A DNA stretch of 64,000 nucleotides from Pyropia yezoensis (Eukaryota > Rhodophyta > Bangiophyceae > Bangiales > Bangiaceae): the NCBI GenBank assembly GCA_009829735.1, contig CM020620.1:20992020-21056019 (forward strand), in the 5' to 3' direction. The notes under the pieces were generated by a model that was not told where the DNA came from, made no database searches, and worked only from the letters and a program-made list of their open reading frames with translations. Shown in pieces: positions 30,284 to 40,339 of the stretch. The translations under genes and the position numbers were made by a program. Each line of letters starts with the position of its first letter. Position 1 is the first letter of the stretch.

Positions 30284-30983
30284 GGGTGTGTAGGGACCCT
30301 ATGGGCCCTCCACGTGGGGGGACCTCGTAGCGATCGCGTCGTACCCCTGTGCCCACCTTCTTAGAGAGGAGGACGGGGCCGATTTGGCCCCTTGGGATTT
30401 TACTGGCTTTCGATTGGTCCCCTCCTATGGAGATGGGACCGGGTCGCCATTGGTTCTGGAGCCCATGTTGGGATTTCCAGTGTATGGGAAATTCCCCTGA
30501 CTGGAATTGGCCTTTGGTCAATATTCCGGGATAGGATGCATTTGGGGTTTGGATTTTGATTGTGTATTTCGTGTGATTGTCAGATTGGGGAGATCTTGAG
30601 TGTTGGCACTGATGTCCGGCGGGGCTCCTCTTCCCCGTATCTTGGAGATTCCTGCCCCGCTGGCAGGGATGATCCGTGGGGGAGGGGGCCCTCCGGACAT
30701 GTTGGAGGGTTTTGATTGGCCCGCATGTGGCCCGGTGTGGAGGGTTGCTGGGTGCGGTTGAGCGAGGGTAAGAGTGTGCGTGGGGGTGCGCGTTGCTTCT
30801 CCCTTCGAAAAAAACAGACTTGCGTGTGCATGAACACTGTCGTCCTGGTCGCGGATCCCCGCGTGAACCAGCCAGGCGGTCGGCGGTTCGGTATCTCTCC
30901 TGTCTCCCCGCGTTCTTGGTGGGTTGTTTCTCTGTGTGTTCTGGGTGCTAGGCGCCTAAGGTACGTGAAACCACTACAGGGTG
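30284..30983. mobile_element. Solo LTR 1 (30289-30978, 690 bp) with perfect 5-bp target duplication
   Basis: The insert begins TGTAG and ends CTACA, perfect inverted ends. It is flanked by GGGTG at 30284-30288 and again at 30979-30983. The related locus at 33885-33910 has the uninterrupted sequence GACGGGTGGTCGCACC, i.e. the empty site. There is no internal coding region, so it is what remains after recombination between two LTRs. It is only distantly similar to the other LTRs in the window. Confidence 0.85.
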
Positions 30984-31010
30984 GTCGCACCTAACCGTCC
31001 CCATCGTCTC

Positions 31011-31311
31011 CTGCTCCTCTCAGGCGCGCCACGCCTTTGGCGCTGCGCCTCCCCCCAGGCGCGCCACGCCTTTGGCGCTGCGCCTGGGGCGGGGAAGCTG
31101 CTCCTCCCAAGCGCGCCACGCCTTTGGCGGTGCGCCTCCCCCCAGGCGCGCCACGCCTTTGGCGGTGTGCCTCCCCCCAGGCGCGCCACGCCCTTGGCGG
31201 TGCACCTGGGGAGGGGGAGCTGCTCCCCCAAGGCGCGCCACGACTTTGGCGGTGCACCTGGGGAGAAGGAGCTGCTCCCCCCAGGCGCGCCACGAATTTG
31301 GCGGTGCTCCT
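31011..31311. repeat. Tandem array of GGCGCGCCACGCCTTTGGCG-type units
   Basis: About seven units carry the core AGGCGCGCCACGCCTTTGGC and a spacer of 10 to 40 bases. A parallel array lies at 33930-34176. Both are followed by a 32-nt G tract. All frames stay open through it, which explains long spurious ORFs. Confidence 0.85.

Positions 31312-31343
<32 letters not shown>
31312..31343. repeat. Uninterrupted G tract of 32 nt
   Basis: The run follows the tandem array and precedes GAGGGCGCGGCG. An equally long run is at 34177-34208 in the paralogous block. The true length may be uncertain because such runs are hard to sequence. Confidence 0.85.
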
Positions 31344-31344
<1 letters not shown>

Positions 31345-31663
31345 GGGCGCGGCGCGCAGGGGATCTGTCTGTGCGTGGGAGTGTTTTGTCGCTTTGCTTG
31401 TGAGGGATCTGTCTGTGCGTGAAAGCAGCGGAAGGGGGCCCGCACTTTGGCTGGTGCGGGCGCCGGCACCAAGGCTGGGGCGGGGGCCGGCGCCACGACA
31501 GGGGTGGGGGCCGGCACCCCGGCAGGGGCGGAGGCCGACACCGCGGCACGGACAGGGGCCGGCGCCAAGGCACAGACAGGGGCCAGCACCATGGCAGGGG
31601 GTAGGCCGGCAGCATGGCACGGATGTGGGCCGGCGCCAAGCCACGGACGGGGGCCAGCACCAT
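31344..31663. repeat. GGATCTGTCTGTGCGTG repeat and start of the GGCCGGCGCC array
   Basis: GGGATCTGTCTGTGCGTG occurs twice here (about 31360 and 31405) and again at 34225-34290 and 34475-34540. It is followed by 30-bp units of the GGGGCCGGCGCCA type, as in the block at 34300-35900. Confidence 0.75.
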
Positions 31664-32309
31664 TGTGGTGGTTATCTGGGCGTAAGCCCACACCAACGGG
31701 GTACCTTATCCTCCTGAAGGAGATGGTGGGGAACCCGGGGTATAAACTCTGGAGTCAGAACCGCCGGAACGTCGAGCTCCACGCAAAGGTGGAAGCGTTC
31801 GGGACGGGGAACACGAGGGTAACGCAAGGTTGATTTTTTGTGAGGGGGAAGCAACGGGCACAGCCCCACGCGCAGGTATCCCGCTTTGGCCCGCCGGTCC
31901 AGGGCCCGCTGTGGGACCCCGGAGTCAGGGCCAACACTCCCTACACTAAACACCCAATCAAAACACTCAGAACCCTCCAACACATCTCTCCACGCAAAAC
32001 ACGCTCAGTGGAGGAATCTCACTAAATCTCGGCCAGATTGGGGCGGAAGTAGCCCGCCCTAGGTAACTTCCCTTCACTGGCCAGAAGGCCAATTCCAATC
32101 GGGCGGGCGTAATCGCTCTACCCGATATAATCTTATCTTCCCCCCCCATTCATGGGGGGATCCAATGAGGATGACGTGGCGTGCCCCTCCCGAGGGAGGA
32201 GCGACCCCCTCCTGCCCCCGATTGGTCAGGGGCAGAGGTCGCCACGATCCGCCTCCCCCTGAAGGGAGATGCCCCTGGCCCGAGAGGTGCGGTAAACCCC
32301 CACAGCCAT
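31659..32309. mobile_element. Solo LTR 2 (31664-32304, 641 bp), probably minus-oriented
   Basis: The insert begins TGTGG and ends CCACA. It splits the array sequence CCAGCACCATGGCAGGGG, which is intact at 34940-34955. Flanks are ACCAT on the left and GCCAT on the right, a 4-of-5 target duplication. Read on the minus strand it shares landmarks with solo LTR 1, such as GTTGCTTC followed by CCCT and an A run, then ACTTGCGT or CCTTGCGT, and GGAGGGTT near TTTTGATTGG. So the two look like distant members of one family. Confidence 0.7.
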
Positions 32310-32990
32310 GGCAGGGGCGGGGGCCGGCAGCACGGCAAGGGTGGGGGCCGGCGACAAGCAAAGGACGGGGACCGGCACCTTGGCTGGTGCCGGCACCAAG
32401 GCTGGGGCGGGGGCCGGCGCCACAGCAGGGGTGGAGGTCAGCACCACGGCAGGGGCGGGGGCCGACACTACGGCACAGACAGGAGCCGGCGCTAAGGCAC
32501 AGACGGGGGCCAGCACCTTGGCGGGATCGGGGGCCGGCAGCACGGAACGGATGGGGGCCGGCGCCAAACCTTGGACGGGGGCCGGTGCCTTGGCTGGTGC
32601 GGGCGCCGGCTCCAGGGCAGGGGCGGGGGCCGGCGCCACCACAGCCGCCGGCGCCGGCACCACGGCAGGGGCGGGGCTCGGCACCGCGGAACGCACGTCG
32701 GCTAGCCTCGAAGTCGGGGCGCGGGCCGGCACCACGGCAGGGGCGCGGGCCGGCACCACGGCACAGGCGGGGGCCGGCGCCAGAGCACGGACGGCGGCGC
32801 GCGTGTGCGCGGGCGGTCGGGCGGGCGGGCGGCATCCCGCGAGACGAGGCGGCGGCGAAACACCGCGGCGACACGGTCGCCCGCACGGTCGGCCTAGGTA
32901 GCGTGGCGAGCTGCGGGAGCTGTGGCGGAGGTAGCATGGCGAGCCAAGGGAGCTGTGGCGGAGGTAGCATGGCGAGCTAAGGGAGCTGTG
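32305..32990 (-). repeat. GGGGCCGGCGCC array, minus-strand Ala/Pro coding potential, and a 32-bp triplication
   Basis: Thirty-base units continue from before solo LTR 2. On the minus strand they read VVPAPAPAV and APAPALVPAP in the same order as 34700-35600, so this is a paralogous array. At 32900-32990 the unit GGAGCTGTGGCGGAGGTAGCATGGCGAGC occurs in three tandem copies. Confidence 0.7.
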
Positions 32991-33206
32991 GCGGGCGGGT
33001 GAGCTCCACATTTGTACCCCTCTCTGCCAGGCTGCTGCGCGCTTGTGGCTCGCTGGCCTCCCCCGTCCCGTCCTCGAACGCCCCCGTCCCCGATCTCCCC
33101 CCGAACTCCCGCCGCCCCCTCGCCCCCCCACCCCCCCCCCTCTCCATCCCCGTCTGCGCCTCGGTCCCCGTCGCTTTCCCCTTCCCCCTGCCCATCCCTT
33201 TTCGCC

Positions 33207-33911
33207 ATGGCAAGGGGGAAGCCGGGGCGGCCTGAACTCACGCGTGAGGTCCCCGAGGCCGAGTACCTGAAGGTTTTGGCGTGGGACCGAGAGACCCGCC
33301 ACGCGCGCTCGACCTCGGCGCCGTCGCATCGGCCGGCGCCCGCCCCTGCTTTGGCGCCGGCGCCCGCCCCTGCGTTGGCGCCGGCGCCCGCCCCTGCTTT
33401 GGCGCCGGCACCCGTCCCTGCCGTCGTGCCAGCGTACGCCGCTCCCCCGGCAAGCGCGTACGCCCTCCGCCGGCGTTTTCGCGTGGGTCGGCGGGCGCCA
33501 GCCCGTCTCTGCGGACGTGGCCGCCTGCGTCGGCGGGCGCGTACGCCCCTCCCCCGGCAGGCGCGTACGGCTCTCGCCCGGCAGGCGCGTACGCCCCTTC
33601 CCCGGGCGTGTTCGCCTGTGTCGGCGGGCGCCAACACGTCCCTGTGGGCGAGGCCGCCTGCGTCGGCGGGCGCGTACGCCCCTCCCCCGGCAGGCGCGTA
33701 CGCCCCTCGCCCGCCAGACGCGTACGCCCCTCCTCTGGTGTGGTCGCCTGTGTCGGCGGGCGCCAGCCCGTCCTTGTGGGCGTGGCCGCCTGCGTCGGCG
33801 GGCGCGTACGCCACTCCCCCGGCGTGGTCGCCTGTGTCGGCGGGCGACAGCCCGTTCCTGCGGACGTGGCCCGCCCCCACCAAGCGTCGACGGACGGGTG
33901 GTCGCACCTAA
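33207..33911 (+). CDS. Pro/Ala-repeat ORF 2 with MARGK head, 234 aa
   Basis: The ATG at 33207 opens MARGKPGRPELT, AEYLKVLAWDRE, RHARS, then ALAPAPAP repeats and the SPVSAGA/SLWAWPPASAG repeats seen in ORF 1. Between about 33470 and 33610 the protein is in another frame (Arg-rich), because one C is missing and compensation occurs later near 33600. The frame therefore returns and runs to TAA at 33909-33911. Its last 4 bases overlap the stop of the convergent ORF on the minus strand. The function is unknown, and it may be only a repeat that stays open because of its composition. Confidence 0.4.
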   Translation: MARGKPGRPELTREVPEAEYLKVLAWDRETRHARSTSAPSHRPAPAPALAPAPAPALAPAPAPALAPAPVPAVVPAYAAPPASAYALRRRFRVGRRAPARLCGRGRLRRRARTPLPRQARTALARQARTPLPRACSPVSAGANTSLWARPPASAGAYAPPPAGAYAPRPPDAYAPPLVWSPVSAGASPSLWAWPPASAGAYATPPAWSPVSAGDSPFLRTWPAPTKRRRTGGRT

Positions 33912-34176
33912 CCGTCCCCATCGTCTCCTGCTCCTCTCAGGCGCGCCACGTCTTTGGCTCTGCGCCTCCGCCCAGGCGCGCCACGCCTTTGGCGGTGCGC
34001 CTGCGGCGGGGGAGCTGCTCCTCTCAAGCGCACCACGTCTTTCGCGGTGCGCCTCCCCCCAGGCCCGCCATGCCTTTGGCGGTGCGCCTCCCCCCAGGCG
34101 CGCCACGCCTTTGGCGGTGCGCCAGGGCAGAGGGAGTTCCTCCCTCCAGGCGCGCCACGAATTTGGCGGTGCTCCT

Positions 34177-34209
<33 letters not shown>

Positions 34210-36037
34210 GGGCGCGGCGGGCAGGGGATCTGTCTGTGCGTGGGAGTGTTGTGTCGCTTTGCTTGTGAGGGATCTGTCTGTGCGTGGAAGCAGCGGATGG
34301 GGGCCCGCACTTTGGCTGGTGCGGGCGCCGGCACCAAGGCTGGGGCGAGGGCCGGCGCCACGACAGGGGTGGGAGCCGGCACCCCAGCAGGGGCAGGGGC
34401 CGACACCACGGCAGGGGCGGGGCTCGGCACCGCGGCGCGAAGGTCGGTCTGCGGGGGGGAGGGTGCGGCGGGCAGGGGATCTGTCTGTGCGTGGGAGTGT
34501 TTCGTCGCTTTGCTTGTGAGGGATCTGTCTGTGCGTGGGAGCAGCGGATAAGGGCCCGCACTTTGGCAGGTGCGGGCGCCGGCACCAAGGCTGGGGCGGG
34601 GGCCGGAGCCACCACAGGGGTGGGAGCCGGCACCCCGGCAGGGGCGGGGGCCGAAACCACGGCAGGGGCGGGGCCCGGCACCGCGGCGCGAACGTCTGTC
34701 TGCGCCAAGGCACGGACCGGAGCCGGCACCACGGCGGGGGCGGGGCCCTGCACCGCGGCACGGACGGAGGCCGGCCTCAAGGCCGGGGCGGGGGCCGGCA
34801 CCACGGCAGGGGCGGGGGCCGGCACCGCGGCACGGACAGGGGCCGGCGCCAAGGCACAGACGGGGGCCAGCACCTTGGCAGGGGTGTAGGCCGGCAGCAC
34901 GGCACGGATGGGGGCCGGCGTCAAGCCACGGACGGGGGCCAGCACCATGGCAGGGGCGGAGGCCGGCAGCACGGCAAGGGTGGGGGCCGGCGCCAAGCAA
35001 CGGACGGGGGCCGGCAACTTGGCTTGTGCGGGCGCCGGCACCAAGGCTGGGGCGGGGGCCGGCGCCACAGCAGGGGTGGAGACCGGCACCACGGCAGCGG
35101 CGGGGGCCGACACCACGGCACGGACAGGGGCCGGCCATAAGACACAGACGGAGGCCAGCACCATGGCGGGGTCGGGAGCCGGCAGCACGGCACGTATGGG
35201 GGCCGGCGCCAAGGCACAGACGGGGGTCGGTACCTTGGCTGGTGCGCGCGCCGGCACCAGGGCAGGGGCGGGGGCCGGCGCCACGACAGCGGCGGGGGCC
35301 GGCACCACGGCAGGGGCGGGGCTCGGCACCGCGGCACGGACGGGTGCCCACGCCAAGGCACGGACGGGGGCCAGCACTACGGCAGGGGCGGGGGCCGGCA
35401 CCACGGCAGGGACGGGAACCGGCACCACGGCTGGGACGGCTGCCGGCACGTCGGCACGGACGGGGGCCGGCGCCGAGGCAAGGTTGGGAGCCAGCACCAC
35501 GGCAGGGGCGGGGGTCAGAAATTTGGCAGAAACGGGGGCCGGCACGACAGCAGGGGCGGGGGCCAGAAACAGGGCAGAATCGGGGGCCGGCACGACGGCA
35601 GGGGCGGGCACCGGCATCTCGACACGGACGGGGGCCGGCGCCAAGGCACAGACCGGGGCCGGCACCACGGCAGGGGCGGGGGCCGGCACCACGGCCGGGG
35701 CGATGTTCGGCACCACGGCAGGGGCGGGGGCCGGCGCGTCGGCACGGACGGGCGCCGGCGGCGAGGCAAGGTCGGGGGCCAGCACCACGGCAGGGGCGCG
35801 GGCCGGCACCACGACTGGGGCGGGGGTCGGCACCAAGGCTGGGGCGGAAGGCGGCGCCACGGCAGGGCTGGGGGCCCGCACCACGGCAGGGGCGAGGGCC
35901 GGCACCGTGGCAGGGGCATGGGTCGGTGCCAAGGCAGAGGTCGTACGCGCCTGGCGGGCCACGCGATCCCATACCAAAAACTTTTGGTACTCCGCGTTTC
36001 GGACCGCCGGCGTCAGTTCAGCATTTCCCCCCGCCAT
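33908..36037 (-). CDS. Pro/Ala-repeat ORF 3 with MAGGN head, 709 aa, convergent to ORF 2
   Basis: The ATG at 36037 opens MAGGNAELTPAV, AEYQKFLVWDRV, RQARTTS, clearly the same head as ORFs 1 and 2. It is followed by about 400 residues of APAPAVVPAPAP-type repeats made by 30-bp DNA units, then spacer text (HAQTDPSQAK, TPTHRQIP), a Pro run encoded by the G tract at 34177-34208, and APPKAWRAWGEAHRQ units. The stop TAG (33910-33908) overlaps the TAA of ORF 2. One other frame on this strand and at least one on the plus strand are also open for over 300 codons, so openness alone is no proof. The head and upstream conservation are the better argument. Confidence 0.4.
34177..34208. repeat. Uninterrupted G tract of 32 nt (second block)
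   Basis: It occupies the same position in the paralogous block as the tract at 31312-31343 and has the same assembled length. Confidence 0.85.
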
Positions 36038-36809
36038 GTCGAAAAAAGGAAGGCGACAGAATGAATAGGGGGAAAGGGAAGGCAACGGGGACCGAGGCGG
36101 AGAAGGGGACGGAGAGGGGGAGGTGGTGCTTGGACGGGAACGGGAGCGCGGACGGGGACGGTCGGCGGCAGGGGACGGGGGGCGGAAGGGAACGGGGACC
36201 GGAAGGGGACGGAGGGGGTCGGGGGATAGCCAGCCAGCCACCAGCGCGCAGCCTGGTTGATAAAGAGAGGGGGAGGGGGGAAAGGGGAGAAAGTGCAAAG
36301 GGAGGAAATGGGGGAGGGGAGGGGATGGGAGTGGAGGGTAGGGGACGGCTGTCGTCCAGATAGCGTGCAGCTCACCCACACGCCCGTGCAGCTCACCCAC
36401 ACGCCCCCCCCCCCCCCCCCCCCCCGAAGAAGAGTGCAAACCGAAAAGGGGAACCGGGACGACTACAGCTCCTCCAGCTCGCCACGCTACCCCCGCTCCC
36501 TCCCCCGGGGGGAGCTCCCATTATGTGCCGGGCGTGGCGGGGAATTCGGGGGGGGGGTGCGGGGGAGGGGCGGGCGGGGGGACGGTTGGCAGCGTGGTGG
36601 TAAACGTAGCCTCCTGACGTCCCATTGGCCTGGCTCCCTCGCCCCCCTCCTTCCTCGCCCCCCTCCTTCCCATCTTTCATCATCCCCCCCCCCCCCCCCC
36701 CCCCCTAGCCTCCTGAGGTCGCCCGGGCCTGGCTCCCTCGCCCTCCTCCTCCCGATCTCTCTCGTCTTCCCCCCTGCCCCCCCCCCTTCACGCTTTTCCG
36801 GGCGTCGGG
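36038..36809. other. Upstream region of ORF 3 and spacer with C tracts
   Basis: Bases 36100-36250 resemble the C-rich leaders of ORFs 1 and 2 in reverse. CAGCTCACCCACACGCCCGTG is repeated at 36367-36402, next to a 22-nt C tract (36404-36425). Another C tract is at about 36686-36706. Two imperfect copies of a GGCCTGGCTCCCTCGCCC segment (36628 and 36727) flank it. I see no gene. Confidence 0.55.
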
Positions 36810-38356
36810 ATGGGCAGAAGCCGGCGCTACAGGGGCGAGGAGCGCGGGGGAAGGAGTTGGTCTGCGACCAAGTCTGGTCGTAGCCACTCCGTCAGTGGCG
36901 GTGGTGGTCGTTCTGGCCGAGGTGGCGGTGGCGGCAGCTTGGGTGAGGGCAGCTCCACCGCCAGGTCCAAGAAGTCCACGTTCGGCTCCTCGGCATCGGC
37001 CGCTGCTGCTGCGGCGACCGCGGCCGCTGATGCTGCGGTGGCCGCGGCCGCTGCTGCTGCTGCCGTCGCCGCACCACTCCCGGAGGCCGGCGGTGGTGGC
37101 GGTGCCACTGGTGGCGGCAGTGACTGTGGCCGTGGCGGTCGCCGGGGGGAAAGAGGCAGCGGCAGCTTTGGAGAAAGCAGCTACACTGCCTGGTCCGAGG
37201 AGTCTACGTTGGGCACCTCAACAGCGACCGCTGCTCCGGCGGCGGCTGCGACCGCTACTGCTACCGCCGCCGCCGCCCCGCCGCCGCCCCGCCGCCAGGG
37301 GCCGGCGGCGGTGCCGCTGGTCCGAGCGCTGCCGCCGCAGCTGCGGCGGCCGCGGCCGCTGCTTCTGTGGCCGCCGCCGCACCGCGCCCAGTGGCCGGCG
37401 GCCGTGCCGCTGGTCCGAGCGCCTCTGCTTCTGCCGCTGCTGCGGCGGCGGCCGCGGCCGCTGCTATTGCCGCCGCCGCACCGACACCAGGGGCCGACGG
37501 CGGTGGGACGCCGACTGTTGCAGACGACGGCGGTTGGGCGGCGGGCCTGGACGCCGGGTGCATTCACCTGAATAAGACCCGCCCAACCGACCCTGACGAG
37601 GTGTCCCGCCTTGAGGACGTGCGCGCGGACATCCTCGGCCAGCTGGAGGCCGCAGTGGAGGGGCTGGCGCAGTGCTTCGGCGAGCCCGGCTGAGGCGTGG
37701 GGCCCAACCGCGTGGATGACACACGACTGGCCGCGTCCTTGGCGGATGTCGTCTAATTGTTGGTTGGCTATGCCGCGGGCGCCACCAGAGGCAAGGGCCA
37801 CAAGGCCATCCTGGCCGGTAAGTGCCTCTCTGATTGCGGCCTTTCTTCTGGGTTTACGCGGATGCGGAGCCGGTACGCGGGCGTTCTCGCTCGGGACGGC
37901 TGGGGGGGGCTGACTGCCGACCTGGAAGCGTCGTCCGTGACGCTGATGCGCCTTTGGACGCTGCCCGCAGATGTCGACTTCAAGTCAGTCGCGGACGTCG
38001 CCATGGAGGTCGCCGCGGACTGTGCCATCTGCACGTGCGTGCAGCGGTACGCTAAAGAAGACCCGCGCTACGGTACTGTGCTGAATAGGTCTCGGGCTTC
38101 GCGGAAGCTATCTGCGTGTGTGTTAGGGAGCTTTTTTGGCGCTCGTAGTCGTCTGTTTTATATGGCTGTGCACATGTATCAAGCAGAGCACGGCCACTGC
38201 AAGCCGACGAATGGCGAGGGAAACCACGGGTATCCCGGTAACTTTGCGTTCGACGCGTGGATGAACCGTGCCCATGAGCATGTTGTGCGGAGGGACTCTG
38301 TTTATGGGCGCGGGCTGACACTGATGGAGTATACGTTCAGAAGGGTGGCCTGGTAA
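36810..38356 (+). pseudogene. Uncharacterised gene with Gly/Ser/Ala-rich N-terminus, broken frame
   Basis: The ATG at 36810 (MGRSRRYRGEE) opens a Gly/Ser-rich, then Ala-rich protein with two similar blocks (STARSKKSTFGSS and YTAWSEESTLGTS). Near 37250-37370 the sensible frame changes. It then reads GWAAGLDAGCIHLNK, RADILGQLEAAVEGLAQ to a TGA at 37691-37693, and after a second stop just before 37757 the same frame gives a 199-codon ORF with ordered text and seven Cys (AILAGKCLSDCGLSSGF, ADCAICTCVQRY, SFFGARSRLFYMAVHMYQ, FDAWMNRAHEHVV) to 38356. I recognise no family. It may be a decayed gene or one with introns I cannot place. Confidence 0.4.
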
Positions 38357-38469
38357 GAGCGCGGGAAGGGAGCGGGGGGAGAAGACACGGGGGGAGAAGA
38401 AAACGGGGGGGACGCGGACGGGAGTGAGGATTGAGCGCGTACACGTACATGCGTCTGCTTATTCACACA
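38357..38469. other. Short spacer downstream of the uncharacterised gene
   Basis: It holds GGGGGAGAAGA repeats and a small AT-richer patch with TACACGTACATG. No gene is seen. Confidence 0.5.
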
Positions 38470-40230
38470 CAGCCGCGTCGGCGGGGAGGTGGGGCGGCAG
38501 CCGCATCGGCTGCCACCAACGGGCAGTCCTTGGCGGGGAGGGCGGGCGGCAGCCGTTCGGCGGCAGCCGCGTGAGCCTCTGCGAATGACCAGTCCTTGGC
38601 GGGGACGGGGGGCGGCAGCCGCGTCGGCGGGAAGAGGGCGCGGCAGCCACCGCCGCAGCAGCCGCGTCAGCCCTCGCCAATGACCAGTCCTTGGCGAGGA
38701 GGGGGGGCGGCACCGCGTTGGGGGTAAGAGGGCGTGGCAGCCACCGCCGCAGCAGCCGCGTCAGCCCCCGGCATCGATCAGTCTTTGGCGAGGAGGGGGG
38801 GCGGCAGCCGCGTCGGCGGCAGCCGCATCGGCCGCCACCGTCGGGCAGTCTTTCGCGGGGACGGGGGGCGGGGCGGAGAGAGGGCCGCGGGAGCCGCGTC
38901 GGCGGGGAGGGGGGGTGGCAGCCGCATCGGCCGCCACCAACGTTGTCGGTGAGGATGGGAACCGGCACGAGCTCGAAGAGGCCACTTTCACCGCCCCCTC
39001 TGGTAGCTGTTCCAAGAGGAATTCCAGGCAGGGAGAGAGGGCGGCAGCCGCGTCGGCGGGAAGAGGGCGCTGCAGTCACCACCGCAGCAGGCGCGTCAGC
39101 CACCGCCAATGACCAGTCCTCGGCGAGGAGGGGGCGGCGGCAGCCGCGTCTGTGGGAAGAGGGCGTGGCAGCCACCGCCGCAGCAGCCGCATCAGCCACC
39201 GCCAATGACCAATCCTTGGCGGAAGGGGGGGCGGCAGCCGCGTCGGCGGGATGAGGGCGTGGCAGCCACCGCCGCAGCAGGCGCGTCCGCCACCGCCAAT
39301 GAGCACTCCTTGGCGTGGAGGGGGGGCGGCAGCCGCGTCGGCGGGATGAGGGCGTGGCAGCCACCGTCGCAGCAGCCCCGTCAGCCCCCGCCAACGACCA
39401 GTCCTTGGCGAGGAGGGGGGGCGGCAGCCGCGTCGGCGGAATGAGGGCGTGGCAGCCACCGCCGCAGCAGCCCCGTCAGCCCCCGCCAACGACCAGTCCT
39501 TGGCGAGGAGGGGGGGCGGCAGCCGCGTCGGCGGAATGAGGGCGTGGCAGCCACCGCCGCAGCAGCCCCGTCAGCCCCCGCCAACAACCAGTCCTTGGCG
39601 AGGAGGGGCGGCGGCAGCCGCGTCGGCGGGAAGAAAGCGTGGCAGCCACCGCCGCAGCAGCCGCGTCAGCCACCGCCAATGACCAGTCCTTGGCGAGGAC
39701 GGGGGGCGGCAGCTGCGTCGGCGGGAAGAAAGAGTGGCAGCCACCGCCGCAGCAGCCGCGTCAGCCACCGCCAATGACCAGTCCTTGGCGAGGAGGAGGG
39801 GCGGCAGTCGCGTCTTCGGGATGAGGGCGTGGCAGCCACCGCCGCAGCAGCCCCGTCAGCCCCCGCCAACGACCAGTCCTTGGCGAGGAGGGGGGGCGGC
39901 AGCCGCGTTGGCGGGAAGAGGGCGTGGCAGCCACCGCCGCAGCAGCCGCGTCCGCCCCCGTCAATGACCAGTCCTCGGCGGGGAGGGGGAGCGGCGGCCG
40001 CGTCGGCGGCAGCCGCATCGGCCGCCTCCGTCGGGCAGTCTTTCGCGGGGAAGGGGGGCGGGGCGGAGAGAGGGCCGCGGGAGCCGCGTCGGCGGGGAGG
40101 GGGGGTGGCAGCCGCATCGGCCGCCACCAATGTTGTCGGTGAGGATGGGCACCGGCACGACCTCGATGTGGCCACTGTCACCGCCCCCACTGGTAGCTGC
40201 CCCAGGAGAAATTCCAGGCGGGAATGGAAG
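38470..40230. repeat. 95-bp minisatellite with a larger duplicated border block
   Basis: Units carry GGCGGCAGCCGCGTCGGCGG, GCAGCCACCGCCGCAGCAGC and CCAGTCCTTGGCGAGGAGGG. From 39449 to 39924 the period is exactly 95 bases, and about fifteen units are present. As 95 is not a multiple of 3 the array is not a coding repeat. A block of about 218 bases at 38812-39030, containing GCATCGGCCGCCACC and GTTGTCGGTGAGGATGGG, recurs at 40005-40222, so the array also has a higher-order structure. Confidence 0.9.
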
Positions 40231-40339
40231 AGGGGGAGGTCCGACTGACGAATCCATCGAGCAGAGGGGGATGAGCAGCCGGGAGGGATGAGAGCGGGGT
40301 GAGCAAAGCGCGGGGAAACGGACGGGGTCGAAAGTGCCG

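Noticed and set aside
32226..35972. 1248-codon minus-strand ORF (Cys/Pro/Gly/Arg repeats) across the repeat tract
   Set aside because: It is one of several frames kept open by the 30-bp GC-rich units. It does not start with the conserved MARG/MAGG head and it crosses a solo LTR.
38470..40230. CRISPR-like appearance of regularly spaced repeats
   Set aside because: The 95-bp units are contiguous without unique spacers, in a eukaryotic GC-rich context. It is a minisatellite.
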